From Aeoliella straminimaris (GTDB lineage: Bacteria; Planctomycetota; Planctomycetia; Pirellulales; Lacipirellulaceae), in the NCBI RefSeq assembly GCF_024054565.1, contig NZ_JAMXLR010000039.1:21320-85319 (forward strand): 64,000 nt of DNA, written 5' to 3'. This document shows, piece after piece, positions 35,497-45,165 of the stretch. The translations under genes were made by a program, and so were the position numbers. The notes under the pieces are model-generated. The model saw only the letters and a program-made list of their open reading frames with translations. It was not told the DNA's origin and did no database searches. Numbering within the stretch: the first letter of the stretch is position 1; each line of letters starts with the position of its first letter.

Positions 35497-37419
35497 ATGG
35501 GACGACGGGTATTTTCCCTTGCCGTACTACTAACCCTCTCACAGGCATTTGCCGCCACATCGCAGGCCGTACCTTACGCATCCGGCATCCGTAACACATC
35601 GGGCAGCACCTATGAGTTTGTCCTCAACGAGTCGGCGGATAGCGTCGTCGTTAAGCGTGATGGCGGGAATGAAGTCGATCTTGGCGCCCTGGCAGCTGGT
35701 CGCCACACCTTCGACCTCGAGTCTTTCAGCGACTACAACATCGAGGTTATCAAGCGTGCCCCCAAAGCCTGGACTGAAATTACCGACACGGAGACCAACG
35801 GTTACCTTAACGTCTTTCGGGCCACGGGTATCGCCGTGAACAAGGACCCCTCAAGTCCTTACTTTGGTACCGTCTACATCAACAATCCCAATCCCACGGA
35901 CACCGCCGATGGACGTCCCCAGGGCGACGGCCTCTACGCCTACACGGCTGACATGATCGGCGTTGATCTGGCCAACAACTGGGCAGTACCGGACGTAAAT
36001 GACGTCTCGATGTTCAAGGCTCCCGGCTTTACCGTCGATGGCAGCACCACTTCGTCGGCCTATCGTCTGACGCTCGACGATTCTGGCAACGTGATTGTTG
36101 GCGACTGGTCGGATGCTTCAGGCGGCATCAAGTACGCCTCACCCGACCTGACCAGCGGCGGCTTGGTACTTGGTGGCTGGGAACTGGATCAGAACGGCAA
36201 CTACATTGCCGAGACCCCAGAATCCGGTCCGTCGGGTGGTGTGTTCAGTTCGGTTTCTGACAATTTCGGCCCGATCCCACTGCATGGTTCGATCGTCTCG
36301 CAAGTTGTGGTCACGGGCTCGGTTGGCGTGGACCTCACGGTGTGGGCGATGGACGAAGACCTCGACACCGATCTCAGCGCTGGTGAGAACGCCAATGATG
36401 GTAACAGCATTTGGCGATGGGACGTCGGCGCCGAAACCAGCTACGACGTCAATCCCACGCTGGTCGTCGACTCGGGTAACCTGGGAACCGACTCGGATGG
36501 CGATCCCTACTTCCTGGCTCTCAATGTGGGTGTGCTGGCCGACATCGACTACTCGGCTGAAAACAACAAGTTTTATATGGTCCAGCAACGTGCCGACGGC
36601 AACGAATCCGGACTGATCGTCGTTACGCCCGATGGCGTCGACGGAAGCTCGCCCGTGGTTGAATGGTCCTCGAAGGATTTCACCGTCGAAAACGGGCTGG
36701 ATGGCCTGCCCGATAACCCAGAGAATGCAGCAACTTTGGGGGTGCAGGACATCTTCCGCCGTATCGGTGGTGTGAAGCTCTCGCCGGATGGAAAGTCGCT
36801 GCTGTTGATGAAGACCGTTCAAACCAGTAGCCCTCAAGTCACTACCGATACGAACTTGGACGGCCGCGTGATCGTTATTCCGCTCGACGAGAACGGCATG
36901 CCGGACATTTCTATCGATGACAATGGCACCCCAGGAGATCCGACCGACGACATCGTCCTCAATGCTGAGTCGTTTGCCCCGGAGGGCCTGGGAGGACTGG
37001 GGTACGGTCTGGGAACCGACTTCGATATCGCTGGTAACGTTTACCATGGCAACAACATCAACGAGTACGTCCGCACCTTCAGCCCTGGTGGCAGTTGGCT
37101 GGCCACCACTGGCTCCGACGGCACCTTCGAGCTGGTGGATCTTTCACTTGCGGGTGACTACAACGGTGACGGACAAGTAGACCTCGCCGATTACACCGTC
37201 TGGCGTAACAACCTGGGGGGTGACGGTTCGACCTTGCAGAACCGCGACGAATCTCTTTCCGGGCCTGTTGGTGCCGCCGACTACACGTTCTGGAAAGACA
37301 ACTTTGGAGCCGGTGCGCTGGCTGCGGCCTCGAGTCCGGTAGCCGTACCTGAGCCCTCCACCATGGTGCTGTTGAGTATCGGCCTGCTGACGTTGCTGCG
37401 GAAGCGTGCAACTCGATAG
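35497..37419 (+). CDS. Exported PEP-CTERM protein with dockerin-like repeat
   Basis: The ATG at 35497 (640 residues) has AGGAG 6 bases upstream and gives a clear signal peptide (MGRRVFSLAVLLTL...SQA); the longer frame from 35416 lacks both. The body is beta-rich and resembles a secreted propeller-like protein, with repeated Asp-rich strands but no catalytic motif I recognise. Near the C-terminus lies a dockerin-type EF-hand pair (GDYNGDGQVDLADYTVWRNN, then GAADYTFWKDNFG). Last comes a PEP-CTERM sorting tail: VPEPS, a hydrophobic helix (MVLLSIGLLTLL) and RKRATR. It should be exported and processed by an exosortase. A strong terminator follows. Confidence 0.85.
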   Translation: MGRRVFSLAVLLTLSQAFAATSQAVPYASGIRNTSGSTYEFVLNESADSVVVKRDGGNEVDLGALAAGRHTFDLESFSDYNIEVIKRAPKAWTEITDTETNGYLNVFRATGIAVNKDPSSPYFGTVYINNPNPTDTADGRPQGDGLYAYTADMIGVDLANNWAVPDVNDVSMFKAPGFTVDGSTTSSAYRLTLDDSGNVIVGDWSDASGGIKYASPDLTSGGLVLGGWELDQNGNYIAETPESGPSGGVFSSVSDNFGPIPLHGSIVSQVVVTGSVGVDLTVWAMDEDLDTDLSAGENANDGNSIWRWDVGAETSYDVNPTLVVDSGNLGTDSDGDPYFLALNVGVLADIDYSAENNKFYMVQQRADGNESGLIVVTPDGVDGSSPVVEWSSKDFTVENGLDGLPDNPENAATLGVQDIFRRIGGVKLSPDGKSLLLMKTVQTSSPQVTTDTNLDGRVIVIPLDENGMPDISIDDNGTPGDPTDDIVLNAESFAPEGLGGLGYGLGTDFDIAGNVYHGNNINEYVRTFSPGGSWLATTGSDGTFELVDLSLAGDYNGDGQVDLADYTVWRNNLGGDGSTLQNRDESLSGPVGAADYTFWKDNFGAGALAAASSPVAVPEPSTMVLLSIGLLTLLRKRATR

Positions 37420-37448
37420 CCCCACCGCGACGAGCATCATGCCAACCG

Positions 37449-37481
37449 AAGCCGACACCTTGCACGCAAGGTGTCGGCTTT
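37449..37481 (+). terminator. Terminator after the PEP-CTERM gene
   Basis: A perfect 13-bp stem (AAGCCGACACCTT at 37449-37461 with AAGGTGTCGGCTT at 37468-37480) closes a six-base loop. The T tract is short (TTT), but stem strength and placement make termination likely. Confidence 0.65.
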
Positions 37482-37580
37482 CCTGGTTTCTTGCCCCAAG
37501 AGATAGTGCGCAATAGGGAGATTAAAACCCGCAAAAGGCGCACGCCAATTTTGCTCCGGATGTCTATGATTGTTGGAGTT

Positions 37581-37649
37581 GATGTGAATCGTACGGCGGA
37601 TAGTACTATCCGTGCCTTCGCTAGAAGGCGATGTGAATCCTCAGGCGGA
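37581..37649. repeat. Direct repeat and perfect palindrome before a DUF1559 gene
   Basis: GATGTGAATCGTACGGCGGA (37581-37600) recurs as GATGTGAATCCTCAGGCGGA (37630-37649), 17 of 20 bases identical. The first copy runs into a perfect 16-bp palindrome, CGGATAGTACTATCCG (37597-37612). The set lies 12-80 bases before the start codon at 37661, so it may be an operator. Confidence 0.45.
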
Positions 37650-37660
37650 AGAGGAATTTG

Positions 37661-38782
37661 ATGTCCAGCATGTTACGACTCAGGAATTCAACCAGTTCGC
37701 ACGCGTTCACTCTGGTCGAACTGCTTGTGGTAATCGCCATCATCGGCATCCTGGTTGCTTTGCTATTGCCGGCGGTTCAGGCCGCTCGGGAAGCCGCCCG
37801 GCGAGCCAGTTGCCAAAACAGCCTCAAGAACATCGCGCTGGCCGTGCTGAACTACGAGTCTGCGTTTAAGGAACTACCTGTTGGCATGACCTACACGGCA
37901 TCGGTTCCCGGCACAGGGGTGGGCAACCTGCTGGACTACGATTCCACATGGACTATCGACATCCTGCCACAGCTCGAAGGGGACGCTGTGCACGACGCCT
38001 TCGACTTCGACTACCCAATCCGTCACGTCCTCAACGAACCAGCGCGCAGCACGGAGCTTTCGGTATTCCACTGCCCGTCGGACAGCCGTAACAAGGACAA
38101 GTTTCAGGGCACCGGCCTTGGTGCCAACTGGGCACGGGGCAACTACGCAGCCAACGTTGGTGCGATGTCCATCGGAAGTGTCCGGCTATCGGCCAATCTG
38201 TCTGGCACGACACAACCTAGCATGAACGACGGCAAGGATCCCGCTTGGGCGGGACGACTCAAGGCGGCCAGTTGGCCCGCGAGCACGCGGGGCGCCATGG
38301 GGCCGAACGCCAGCGTCAAGCTTTCGCAGATCGTCGATGGAACTTCAAACTCGATGATGCTGGCCGAAATACGCTCTGGCTTCGATGCCACCGACCCACG
38401 CGGCGTCTGGGCCCTGGGCATGGCTGGGGGCAACTTGGTCGCCGGCCACGGGGCGGGCGGTGACGACAACGGCCCTAACGCCTGCTATGCCAAAGCCGAC
38501 GACATTCCCTCGGGCGCGGCGATCTCCTTCTCCTGCGATACAAACGCCCAAGCACTACAAGACGAGTGCATGTCCTGCAATAGCGACTCCTTCGGCTTCG
38601 CCCAAAGTACGGCCCGCAGCACCCACGTGGGCGGAGTGTTTATCGCCATGGCCGATGGCAGCGTGCAATTCATCGAAGAAGACATCGAGACCGGCGGCGA
38701 GTGGGGCGGATGTTGCAAAGCCTGGGACTACTTGATCATGAGCGCCGATGAGGCATTCAAGCCGACTGGTTTCTCCCGTTGA
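37661..38782 (+). CDS. DUF1559 protein with type IV pilin-like N-terminus
   Basis: The 373-residue product starts at the ATG at 37661 (GAGGAA upstream); a TTG one codon earlier is ignored. A basic leader ends [18 protein letters not shown], the class III prepilin signal, followed by [30 protein letters not shown]. The body has ELPVGM, FHCPSDSRNK, QIVDGTSNSMMLAEIRSG, an unusual Cys-rich stretch (CDTNAQALQDECMSCNSD, about 295-312) and the typical end AMADGSVQFIEEDI. It heads a gene run with a small lipoprotein and another DUF1559 gene, and a palindrome-containing leader precedes it. Its role is presumed surface or pseudopilus related. Confidence 0.9.
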   Translation: MSSMLRLRNSTSSHAFTLVELLVVIAIIGILVALLLPAVQAAREAARRASCQNSLKNIALAVLNYESAFKELPVGMTYTASVPGTGVGNLLDYDSTWTIDILPQLEGDAVHDAFDFDYPIRHVLNEPARSTELSVFHCPSDSRNKDKFQGTGLGANWARGNYAANVGAMSIGSVRLSANLSGTTQPSMNDGKDPAWAGRLKAASWPASTRGAMGPNASVKLSQIVDGTSNSMMLAEIRSGFDATDPRGVWALGMAGGNLVAGHGAGGDDNGPNACYAKADDIPSGAAISFSCDTNAQALQDECMSCNSDSFGFAQSTARSTHVGGVFIAMADGSVQFIEEDIETGGEWGGCCKAWDYLIMSADEAFKPTGFSR

Positions 38783-38847
38783 GTAACTTCCGCGGCACGC
38801 TGATTTTAATTCGAACTCATCTTCAAACAACTAAAGCACCGAATCGG

Positions 38848-39270
38848 ATGATTGCAAAACGCCCATTTACCTCCAGCAGCCTGGCGCTAGGATTCATCCT
38901 GGTTACTTGCGTCACAGGCTGCGGCGGTGATACGGCGCAAGTGAGTGGGCATGTCGAATACGAGGACGGGTCACCCCTTGTTGGGGCCATCCGTGTCATT
39001 CGGTTTGAACCCACCGAAGACTCCAAGGCTGTGGTTCGCAAAGTAGCCTCCAGCCCGATCGCCGACGATGGTTCCTTTGAACTGGTGACCAAACGCCCTG
39101 GCGATGGAGTGTACAAGGGCAAGTACAAGGTAACCTTCACCGTACTCGAGAGCCCAGCGACGGGGGTGTCTCTGATCAAACCCGAGTACACAACGGCCAT
39201 GGATTCGCCGCTGGAGGTAAGTGTCGATCATTCAGGCGCGGACTACAATTTCACACTTGAAAAACTTTAG
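38848..39270 (+). CDS. Small lipoprotein, transthyretin-like
   Basis: The ATG at 38848 gives a 140-residue product with a hydrophobic signal ending VTGC (Cys about residue 24), a lipobox. An upstream TTG at 38779 would add a non-signal leader and overlap the previous gene. The mature part (VSGHVEYEDGSPLVGAIRV...DGSFELVTKRPGDGVYKGKYKVTF) is the small beta-sandwich seen in planctomycete lipoproteins beside DUF1559 genes, like that at 14758-15180 in this window. It lies between two DUF1559 genes and ends 16 bases before the next, so the three are likely one transcript. Function unknown. Confidence 0.82.
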   Translation: MIAKRPFTSSSLALGFILVTCVTGCGGDTAQVSGHVEYEDGSPLVGAIRVIRFEPTEDSKAVVRKVASSPIADDGSFELVTKRPGDGVYKGKYKVTFTVLESPATGVSLIKPEYTTAMDSPLEVSVDHSGADYNFTLEKL

Positions 39271-39286
39271 GGACAGATAAAGTTCG

Positions 39287-40372
39287 ATGAAACTTACCAA
39301 GCACAACGCATTTACCCTGGTGGAACTTCTGGTGGTGATCGCCATCATTGGTATTCTCGTGGCCTTGCTCTTGCCTGCCGTGCAAGCAGCCCGTGAAGCT
39401 GCACGGCGAACGCAATGCAAGAATCATCTCAAGCAGATTGGACTGGCCAGCCTGCTGCATGTCGACACGCACGGGCACCTTCCTAGTGGCGGCTGGGGGC
39501 AATGGTATGTTGCGGATGCCAATCGCGGTTTTGGCAAAGAGCAGCCCGGAAGCTGGTGCTACGGCATCCTCGCCTATCTTGAGCAAACGGCCCTTGCAGA
39601 CCTGGGTACCGGGATGTCGCCAACGAGCGCCGAGTTCCAGAACGCGTCCACACTGCTAAACTCTACGCCTGTAGACGTTTTCTATTGCCCATCGCGGAGG
39701 CCAGCCCGTGGCTACCGCGTTCAGTGGGGAAGCATCAAAGAGCAGCAGTGGGTCACCGAGTTGTACGAGGTCGCCAAAACCGACTTTGCAGCTAACTCCG
39801 GCGATTCGCTGCACTCCGCCTCCCGAAGCTCAGGTCTCGCCTTCTGGCAGCCAAACAGCTATCGCGAGGCGGATCAGAACAAGTGGGACAAGACCAATGA
39901 CATCAACGAGCCTGCCTACTACCAAACGGGTGTGATTCACTATCGAAGTGAAATCAAGCCTCGACAGATTGTCGACGGGTTAAGCAACACGTACCTGATC
40001 GGCGAGAAATTGATGTCTCCCAACACCTACCTGGATATCCAGAACACCAGCAGTGTGTGGGTGCAGTACGGCGACAATCAAAATGCCTACGTCGGTTTCG
40101 AATGGGACAATCACCGCGTGGCCTGGGCTCCCGATCAGACTTACGCCAACAACCCTGAAGTCTATCAACCGCAACAGGACTCGGTGGAGGATGGCAGTGC
40201 ATCGGATCGCCGTTTCTCCTTCGCCTTCGGTAGCGCCCACGCGGGTGGTCTGAACATGGCGATGTGCGACGGTTCGGTGGACACGGTCAACTATGACATC
40301 GACCCCGAACTGCATCGCTCGAATGCCGTACGGTACGACGAAATGATGCGTCCCAAAAGGTTCTCGCGTTAA
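39287..40372 (+). CDS. DUF1559 protein with type IV pilin-like N-terminus
   Basis: The 361-residue product opens with [20 protein letters not shown], the prepilin cleavage and helix motif, then [21 protein letters not shown]. The body contains LPSGGWGQW, FYCPSRRPARGYRVQWG, QIVDGLSNTYLIGEK and the C-terminal FAFGSAHAGGLNMAMCDGSV, where the H-x-GG-x-N/xx-GDGSV block is diagnostic of DUF1559. It resembles the minus-strand copy at 42652-43758 in the TQCKNxLKQIGLA segment, so the two are probably closer relatives than the first copy of this locus. It is the third gene of the lipoprotein-containing run and is convergent with the glycosidase gene. Confidence 0.9.
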   Translation: MKLTKHNAFTLVELLVVIAIIGILVALLLPAVQAAREAARRTQCKNHLKQIGLASLLHVDTHGHLPSGGWGQWYVADANRGFGKEQPGSWCYGILAYLEQTALADLGTGMSPTSAEFQNASTLLNSTPVDVFYCPSRRPARGYRVQWGSIKEQQWVTELYEVAKTDFAANSGDSLHSASRSSGLAFWQPNSYREADQNKWDKTNDINEPAYYQTGVIHYRSEIKPRQIVDGLSNTYLIGEKLMSPNTYLDIQNTSSVWVQYGDNQNAYVGFEWDNHRVAWAPDQTYANNPEVYQPQQDSVEDGSASDRRFSFAFGSAHAGGLNMAMCDGSVDTVNYDIDPELHRSNAVRYDEMMRPKRFSR

Positions 40373-40404
40373 CGTCTCCTGTGTATTGATGGCCCGGAAG
40401 CTAC

Positions 40405-42531
40405 TTAGCGCCGGCCGACGCCTGCAAACACCAGGCCTGCCAGCAGGAGGATCATCCCTCCTGCTGGCTCGGGCACGGTTGTTTCACCAACGTTAGTTGC
40501 TGACATTCCAATACCGAAGTTTTCCTTCCAGATGGTGTAGTCGCTGGTGTCGACAGTGCCGTTTCCGTTGCCATCTGCGGCGAGTTCTTCGCCAACTCGA
40601 CCAATGCTGTTCCTCCACACGGTGTAGTCAGCCAGATCTACCAGCCCATCGCCGTTATAGTCTCCTGCTAGTTTTGGGTGCGATGGTATCACATACACGG
40701 CGGCCGCGCGCGGCAACACCTCGACATTGAGCGTGGAAGTGACGCCGGAGAACACCGTCTGTTGCAGGCTGGTGCCACCTTCCATCTTAAAGGCGATACC
40801 CTGCTCGCCTGGCGAGAAGCCGGAGATGTCGAGCTGAATCTGTGCGACATTGTCCAGGTTCATGTTGAGGATCATGATCGCCAGCGAGCCATCGGCGGCG
40901 ATCGCAGCGTGGACGCGTACGTCGTCCGTGTCGGAGTTGCTCTGCACGAACTCATCCCCTGGCTGGACGAGTTTGTCGACCAGCGACACACCTCGGAATG
41001 CAGGTCCTTGCTGTAGATCGGCAGAGTCATCCAGAAAACTCTTCGTCAGCAATTCGAGATACTGCACACTGGAGACGCCCATTTCCAGCCAACTGGAATA
41101 GGCATCGGCAACAAACAAAGCGTCGGCCGCCGATCGGTAGTTCGTCGCGTGATGCGGGCCGCCATCCCACACTCCACCAAAGTAGTTGAACTCGGTGACC
41201 ATGATCTCAGCATCCGGATTGCCATGCAACTCGAGCCAATCGCGAAGGCCAGCTTGCCGGCCCGAATCGACCCCGGCAGTGGCACCTTCGATCATCTGCG
41301 GAATCTTCTGACTCGGAAAAGCCAGTAGACTGGATCCGTCGTTTACCGGTTCTCCCGGGTCGTGTCGTTGATTGTTGTTTTGGTCGTCGTACTCTTCGCC
41401 CACGTAGGGATACCAGTGCACCATCACAAAGTCGATATCGGCGACTGCTTGGGCGAGGACTTCCGGATTCCAGTGCTTGTTGTTGGGGTTGTCCGGTCCG
41501 CCGTTCTTCGGCCAGTAGTCCCAATACCAGTCGTCGGGGGGTGTTGTTAACACAGCGCCAATCTTGATGTCCGGATCGATCGACTTCATCAGCTGCGAAT
41601 ACTCAACCACCTCTTCACCGTAATGGGCGGGCGAGAGTTCGGGATTGCCCTGGCGATTGTTCTGGTAGTGCGGGTAGGGCACGTCGTAGTTGACCGAGTA
41701 ACCGTTGGTGTTCTGCTCGTAGTATCCGGTGCCGAAAGTCTCGTTACCAATTTCCCAGTATTTGATGCCGACAGGATCGTCCCGGTCGATGGCCAGAAAG
41801 GCGTTGAGAGGATCGTAGACGCCATCGGCCTGAGCCCAGCTTTCATATTCCAAAGTCGTGGAAGCACGCAATCTCGCCCAGTAGCCGGCCGTTTTCCAAT
41901 CGTTGCCCTGCTCGTCGGTACCGATGGGGATGTCGTCGTCGGTGCCGTACAGAGACGCATCGGAGTTCGCGTAGGCGACCCATGCGGCCGCCTCTTTCGG
42001 TTGACCACCAAAATCAGGTACGACGGATGCGACCCCGGCTGGCTTCGACGCATCGGGTACGAGTTTGAGCGCCGATCCGTAATTCACCGTCACCACGGCC
42101 TGACTGCCGGATGTGCGATCGAGCAACCGCACGAAGTTCGCAAAATCGGAGCCTCCCCCCACGTAGCCATACTGGCTGGCGTCGCCAAACCAGGGAGTGA
42201 GGCCACCGCCGCAGCAACCTCCGGCTTCGGAGGTGCCGTTCTCCCACGCCGCACGTGTGATGGACCAATGATTGACATCAGCGTATCCGCCACCACCGTA
42301 TCGCAAGGTGGTGATGCCGGCCTCTTCCAGTCGGTCGTCCAGGCTGGCGTGGGTCAAGCTGTTGTAGTAAGGAGAAGTATGGATGCCGAGCCCCGTCGTC
42401 GGCATGGTGGCCAACCTGTTTCCTGCATCCACCGAAAGGTTGGCTTGCAGCTGTGCCGACGACCGTATCGGCGTCAATAGAAAGGCTACAACCAGCACCC
42501 CCGACATGGCCGCGTATCGGTGCCGTCTCAT
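40405..42531 (-). CDS. Exported arabinofuranosidase-like glycosidase with dockerin-like repeat and PEP-CTERM
   Basis: The 708-residue product has a signal peptide (to about residue 26). Its TIM-barrel features fit clan GH-A, GH51-like enzymes: TLRYGGGGYADVNHW near the start, YWEIGNETFG with candidate acid/base Glu264, MVHWYPYVG, and IMVTEFNYF with candidate nucleophile Glu447. A beta-sandwich follows, with LNVEVLPRAAAVYVI as expected for the C-terminal domain of arabinofuranosidases. Then come dockerin-type EF-hands (GDYNGDGLVDLADYTVWRN, GNGNGTVDTSDYTIWKEN) and a PEP-CTERM tail (VPEPAGG, a hydrophobic helix, GRR). The enzyme is therefore predicted to be held at the surface. The exact substrate is unknown. 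Confidence 0.8.
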   Translation of the reverse strand: MRRHRYAAMSGVLVVAFLLTPIRSSAQLQANLSVDAGNRLATMPTTGLGIHTSPYYNSLTHASLDDRLEEAGITTLRYGGGGYADVNHWSITRAAWENGTSEAGGCCGGGLTPWFGDASQYGYVGGGSDFANFVRLLDRTSGSQAVVTVNYGSALKLVPDASKPAGVASVVPDFGGQPKEAAAWVAYANSDASLYGTDDDIPIGTDEQGNDWKTAGYWARLRASTTLEYESWAQADGVYDPLNAFLAIDRDDPVGIKYWEIGNETFGTGYYEQNTNGYSVNYDVPYPHYQNNRQGNPELSPAHYGEEVVEYSQLMKSIDPDIKIGAVLTTPPDDWYWDYWPKNGGPDNPNNKHWNPEVLAQAVADIDFVMVHWYPYVGEEYDDQNNNQRHDPGEPVNDGSSLLAFPSQKIPQMIEGATAGVDSGRQAGLRDWLELHGNPDAEIMVTEFNYFGGVWDGGPHHATNYRSAADALFVADAYSSWLEMGVSSVQYLELLTKSFLDDSADLQQGPAFRGVSLVDKLVQPGDEFVQSNSDTDDVRVHAAIAADGSLAIMILNMNLDNVAQIQLDISGFSPGEQGIAFKMEGGTSLQQTVFSGVTSTLNVEVLPRAAAVYVIPSHPKLAGDYNGDGLVDLADYTVWRNSIGRVGEELAADGNGNGTVDTSDYTIWKENFGIGMSATNVGETTVPEPAGGMILLLAGLVFAGVGRR

Positions 42532-42651
42532 CTCTCGCTGCCATTCACCACGGAGGAATACAAATCCATCCAGGTGGCGATCCGATGCCCGCCACGTACG
42601 AAAGAGGAAGGACGATACATCACTGCGGGCTTGGCCTTATCGATAGCTGCT

Positions 42652-43758
42652 TTAGTCGACACCTTCCATCACCACCGTTTCGTTCAAGGCATCGCCATTA
42701 CGTGTACCGATGCTGTTGAACACGGTCATGTCGATGTCGTAGGCAATGGAGTGGACCGAACCATCGGCAAAGGTGGCCTGAAAGATTCCGGAATGAGCCG
42801 AACCGAACATGTAATCCTGATCGGAACCGGTCCCGCCATTGCCGCGATTGTCCTGCGAGTCGGGCTGAGGTGGCCAAGCCGTGGTACGCATGGTGTCGGG
42901 ATCCCAGCCGTCAATCCACCCCCGGTCATCGGAGGCCCCGTAGTTGGTATCGCTGGGCTGATACCGATCGACGGATACCCACTTTTCGCCAATCACCATC
43001 GTCTTGCTGGTACCATCCGTGATCTTTGCATAGGTTACCTTCTTCGGAACCCCTTTGAGAAGTTCGAGTGTGGCGGGACCCTCATTGGCGCCGGGTGTGC
43101 TGGTTCGCTTGTACGGCGAGCGGATAATCACCCCATCGAATACCCCATAGTTCTTCGGGTCTGGATAGCCCGTACCACTTGGACTCCAGAACGCTTGATG
43201 GGCTCGGGTGTAGGTGCCTGCGGCAACGTGCTCGGGAACATTGAAATACAGACTCGAACTGTTGGCCAGGAACGGATCACTCGACCTGCGGGTGGCTGGC
43301 TGAGTCCCTGCATAGTCAATCAGGTAGGCGGGCGGCCAGTTGGAGGCTGGGTTTTTGAAGTACGTGGGGCCTCGCCGCGAGGGACAGTTGTAAGTTGGCA
43401 CCGCCGTGGCGGCAACTGCCTCGCTGCTGGTAAGATTGGCCAGATTTTCCTGCTCCATGAAGCTTAGAATCTGGTAGGCCCACGACCATCCCTGCCGAGG
43501 GGCCGCGTACGCCTTGCTGCCAGTAACGTACCATTCGAGACGCTCTTCGCCATACCGACTCCCGCCCGAAGGAAACAGGCCGTAGGTGTCGGTATGATTG
43601 GCAATGGCGAGGCCGATTTGCTTGAGCTGGTTTTTGCACTGCGTTCGCCGGGCGGCCTCGCGTGCAGCTTGTACCGCCGGCAAGAGCAGGGCAACCAGAA
43701 TACCAATGATGGCAATGACCACCAACAGTTCAACTAAAGTGAAAGCCTTTCGCATCAT
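42652..43758 (-). CDS. DUF1559 protein with type IV pilin-like N-terminus
   Basis: The 368-residue product has a very short leader (MMRKA) before [20 protein letters not shown] and [20 protein letters not shown]. Diagnostic later motifs include [40 protein letters not shown] and [22 protein letters not shown]; the Gly of the usual GDGS block is replaced by Ala. It is on the minus strand between the glycosidase and another PEP-CTERM gene and could be cotranscribed with either, although the gaps (about 85-120 bases) leave room for promoters. Presumed exported and processed by a prepilin peptidase; molecular role unknown. Confidence 0.9.
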   Translation of the reverse strand: MMRKAFTLVELLVVIAIIGILVALLLPAVQAAREAARRTQCKNQLKQIGLAIANHTDTYGLFPSGGSRYGEERLEWYVTGSKAYAAPRQGWSWAYQILSFMEQENLANLTSSEAVAATAVPTYNCPSRRGPTYFKNPASNWPPAYLIDYAGTQPATRRSSDPFLANSSSLYFNVPEHVAAGTYTRAHQAFWSPSGTGYPDPKNYGVFDGVIIRSPYKRTSTPGANEGPATLELLKGVPKKVTYAKITDGTSKTMVIGEKWVSVDRYQPSDTNYGASDDRGWIDGWDPDTMRTTAWPPQPDSQDNRGNGGTGSDQDYMFGSAHSGIFQATFADGSVHSIAYDIDMTVFNSIGTRNGDALNETVVMEGVD

Positions 43759-43842
43759 GCCTTCTCGCTTCTAGGTCCGCCGGGCCAGCCCAGTTGTTTA
43801 CGTCGACCGGCTGGACGGAGTCGTCAGATCTCGCGATACGAT

Positions 43843-44943
43843 TCAGCCGCGAAACGAAGTTCGACGGCAACACAAGCCGACCAAGGTTGCGGCCAGCACT
43901 GCCAACGCAACGGCACCAGGCTCCGGAACTGCAGCAACGACGGTTCCCGTCATCAGTCCCGTATAGTCTCTGCCAAAGTTGGCCTTCCAGTATTCGTAGT
44001 CGGCAGCATCGACCACTCCCATACTGCCGCCGCTTTCGTCTCCATTGCCCAATAAGGCGTTGTTATCTCCGCCAAGGTTATTGCGCCAAATCGTGTAGTC
44101 CGCCAGATCGACGACATCGTCTCCGTTGTAGTCGCCGGCACCGACAACCACCTCGTTGAAATCAATGATGATATTGTCGAACGTTACCGAGTTATCTCCA
44201 TCGAAGCCGAATTCGGTGTGGCCGAAATACCAATTGAAGTAAAGGGTGTTCTCGTTGTCGAAAAAGATGTTCTCGGCGGCGACCCCGTCGATTGCCGTGG
44301 GGCCGTTGCCAACGGCAACGGCATCCGCCAAATTGATCGACCATGTCTGAAAACCATCGACCGAGGTGTCGATCTGGACGGGAACATCGCCAATGATCCA
44401 CAAGTCTGCGCCGTCGAGCATGTCGCCATCCGGCTCGCCATTCTCGCCTCCCGTGATATCAACTCCGTAGGTGGCCTCGTAGTCGGCATCGTACTGGCCA
44501 AAACCGACGTAAATCGGGACGTCGACGATCTCGCCCACCACATTGACATCCCACGAGAACGTGTAGTTCCGCGGATCGTCTTCACCAAGGCCGGTCATGC
44601 CACTGTCACTGGGGGTAAAGAAGCCACCGCCTCCCCCCACGTAGTAGAAATAAGGCGGTTCGAACAGACCGACCATCACGTCGAGGCCCGTACCGTCAAA
44701 CGTTTGCTGGTAGGCAAGATTGCCTCCACCCGTGTCGACAATCGCGTGGCTAAAGTCGAGATTGTATTCAGGGGTTCCTATGTTGCCCGTCGGACCCTCG
44801 AACTTATAGACCAACGGCGGGTTCTCTGACGGATTGATTGGGCCTTCGAATTGGTCGTTGAAGTCAATCAAGACTTGGGCTTGGACCGACCCTGCAATGG
44901 CCACTGAGACGCTCAGCAGCAGTATGGACATACAGCATTTCAT
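43843..44943 (-). CDS. Exported PEP-CTERM protein with dockerin-like repeat
   Basis: The ATG at 44943 has AGGA 8 bases upstream and gives a signal peptide (MKCCMSILLLSVSVAIAG...VQA), so it is preferred over 45003. The 366-residue body is a beta-sandwich-like domain, with repeated YNLDFSHAIVDTGGG and FSWDVNVVGEIVDVPIYVGFG strands that suggest carbohydrate-binding or LamG-like folds. A dockerin-type pair follows (GDYNGDDVVDLADYTIWRNN, VVDAADYEYWKANFG). The tail VPEPGAVALAVLAATLVG, CCRR fits PEP-CTERM sorting. No catalytic motif was recognised, so it is probably structural or binding. Confidence 0.82.
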   Translation of the reverse strand: MKCCMSILLLSVSVAIAGSVQAQVLIDFNDQFEGPINPSENPPLVYKFEGPTGNIGTPEYNLDFSHAIVDTGGGNLAYQQTFDGTGLDVMVGLFEPPYFYYVGGGGGFFTPSDSGMTGLGEDDPRNYTFSWDVNVVGEIVDVPIYVGFGQYDADYEATYGVDITGGENGEPDGDMLDGADLWIIGDVPVQIDTSVDGFQTWSINLADAVAVGNGPTAIDGVAAENIFFDNENTLYFNWYFGHTEFGFDGDNSVTFDNIIIDFNEVVVGAGDYNGDDVVDLADYTIWRNNLGGDNNALLGNGDESGGSMGVVDAADYEYWKANFGRDYTGLMTGTVVAAVPEPGAVALAVLAATLVGLCCRRTSFRG

Positions 44944-45084
44944 GGAAAATTCCTGCCTACGGCGGGTCGCCTGACGTTTCTTCGGATCGAAGCAAACGCC
45001 CACTCGAACTCGCCTTTTCTAAACCCGACCCTGTTTCCAACAAAGAATGTCGATCAGCTATACTCGCTCGAATTTCAAATCAGA

Positions 45085-45113
45085 GGGACGGCATTCCCCT
45101 GCCTTGCCGTCCC
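45085..45113 (-). terminator. Hairpin downstream of the small PEP-CTERM gene
   Basis: GGGACGGCA (45085-45093) pairs perfectly with TGCCGTCCC (45105-45113), about 50 bases beyond the 45166 stop on the minus strand. The following minus-strand bases are only moderately T-rich, so it is a probable but imperfect terminator. Confidence 0.45.
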
Positions 45114-45165
45114 CCTGTTTGATCGCACCATCTACCCAAATCCGGTGCGCCGTTGAGTCCTAGCG

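Noticed and set aside
42520..43467. 315-codon plus-strand frame
   Set aside because: Antisense to the DUF1559 gene at 42652-43758; it only mirrors that gene.
37661..43758. DUF1559 proteins as true type IV pilins
   Set aside because: The N-terminal helix matches pilins, but the DUF1559 body is a separate family and no pilus assembly genes (pilB, pilC, pilQ) are in the window.
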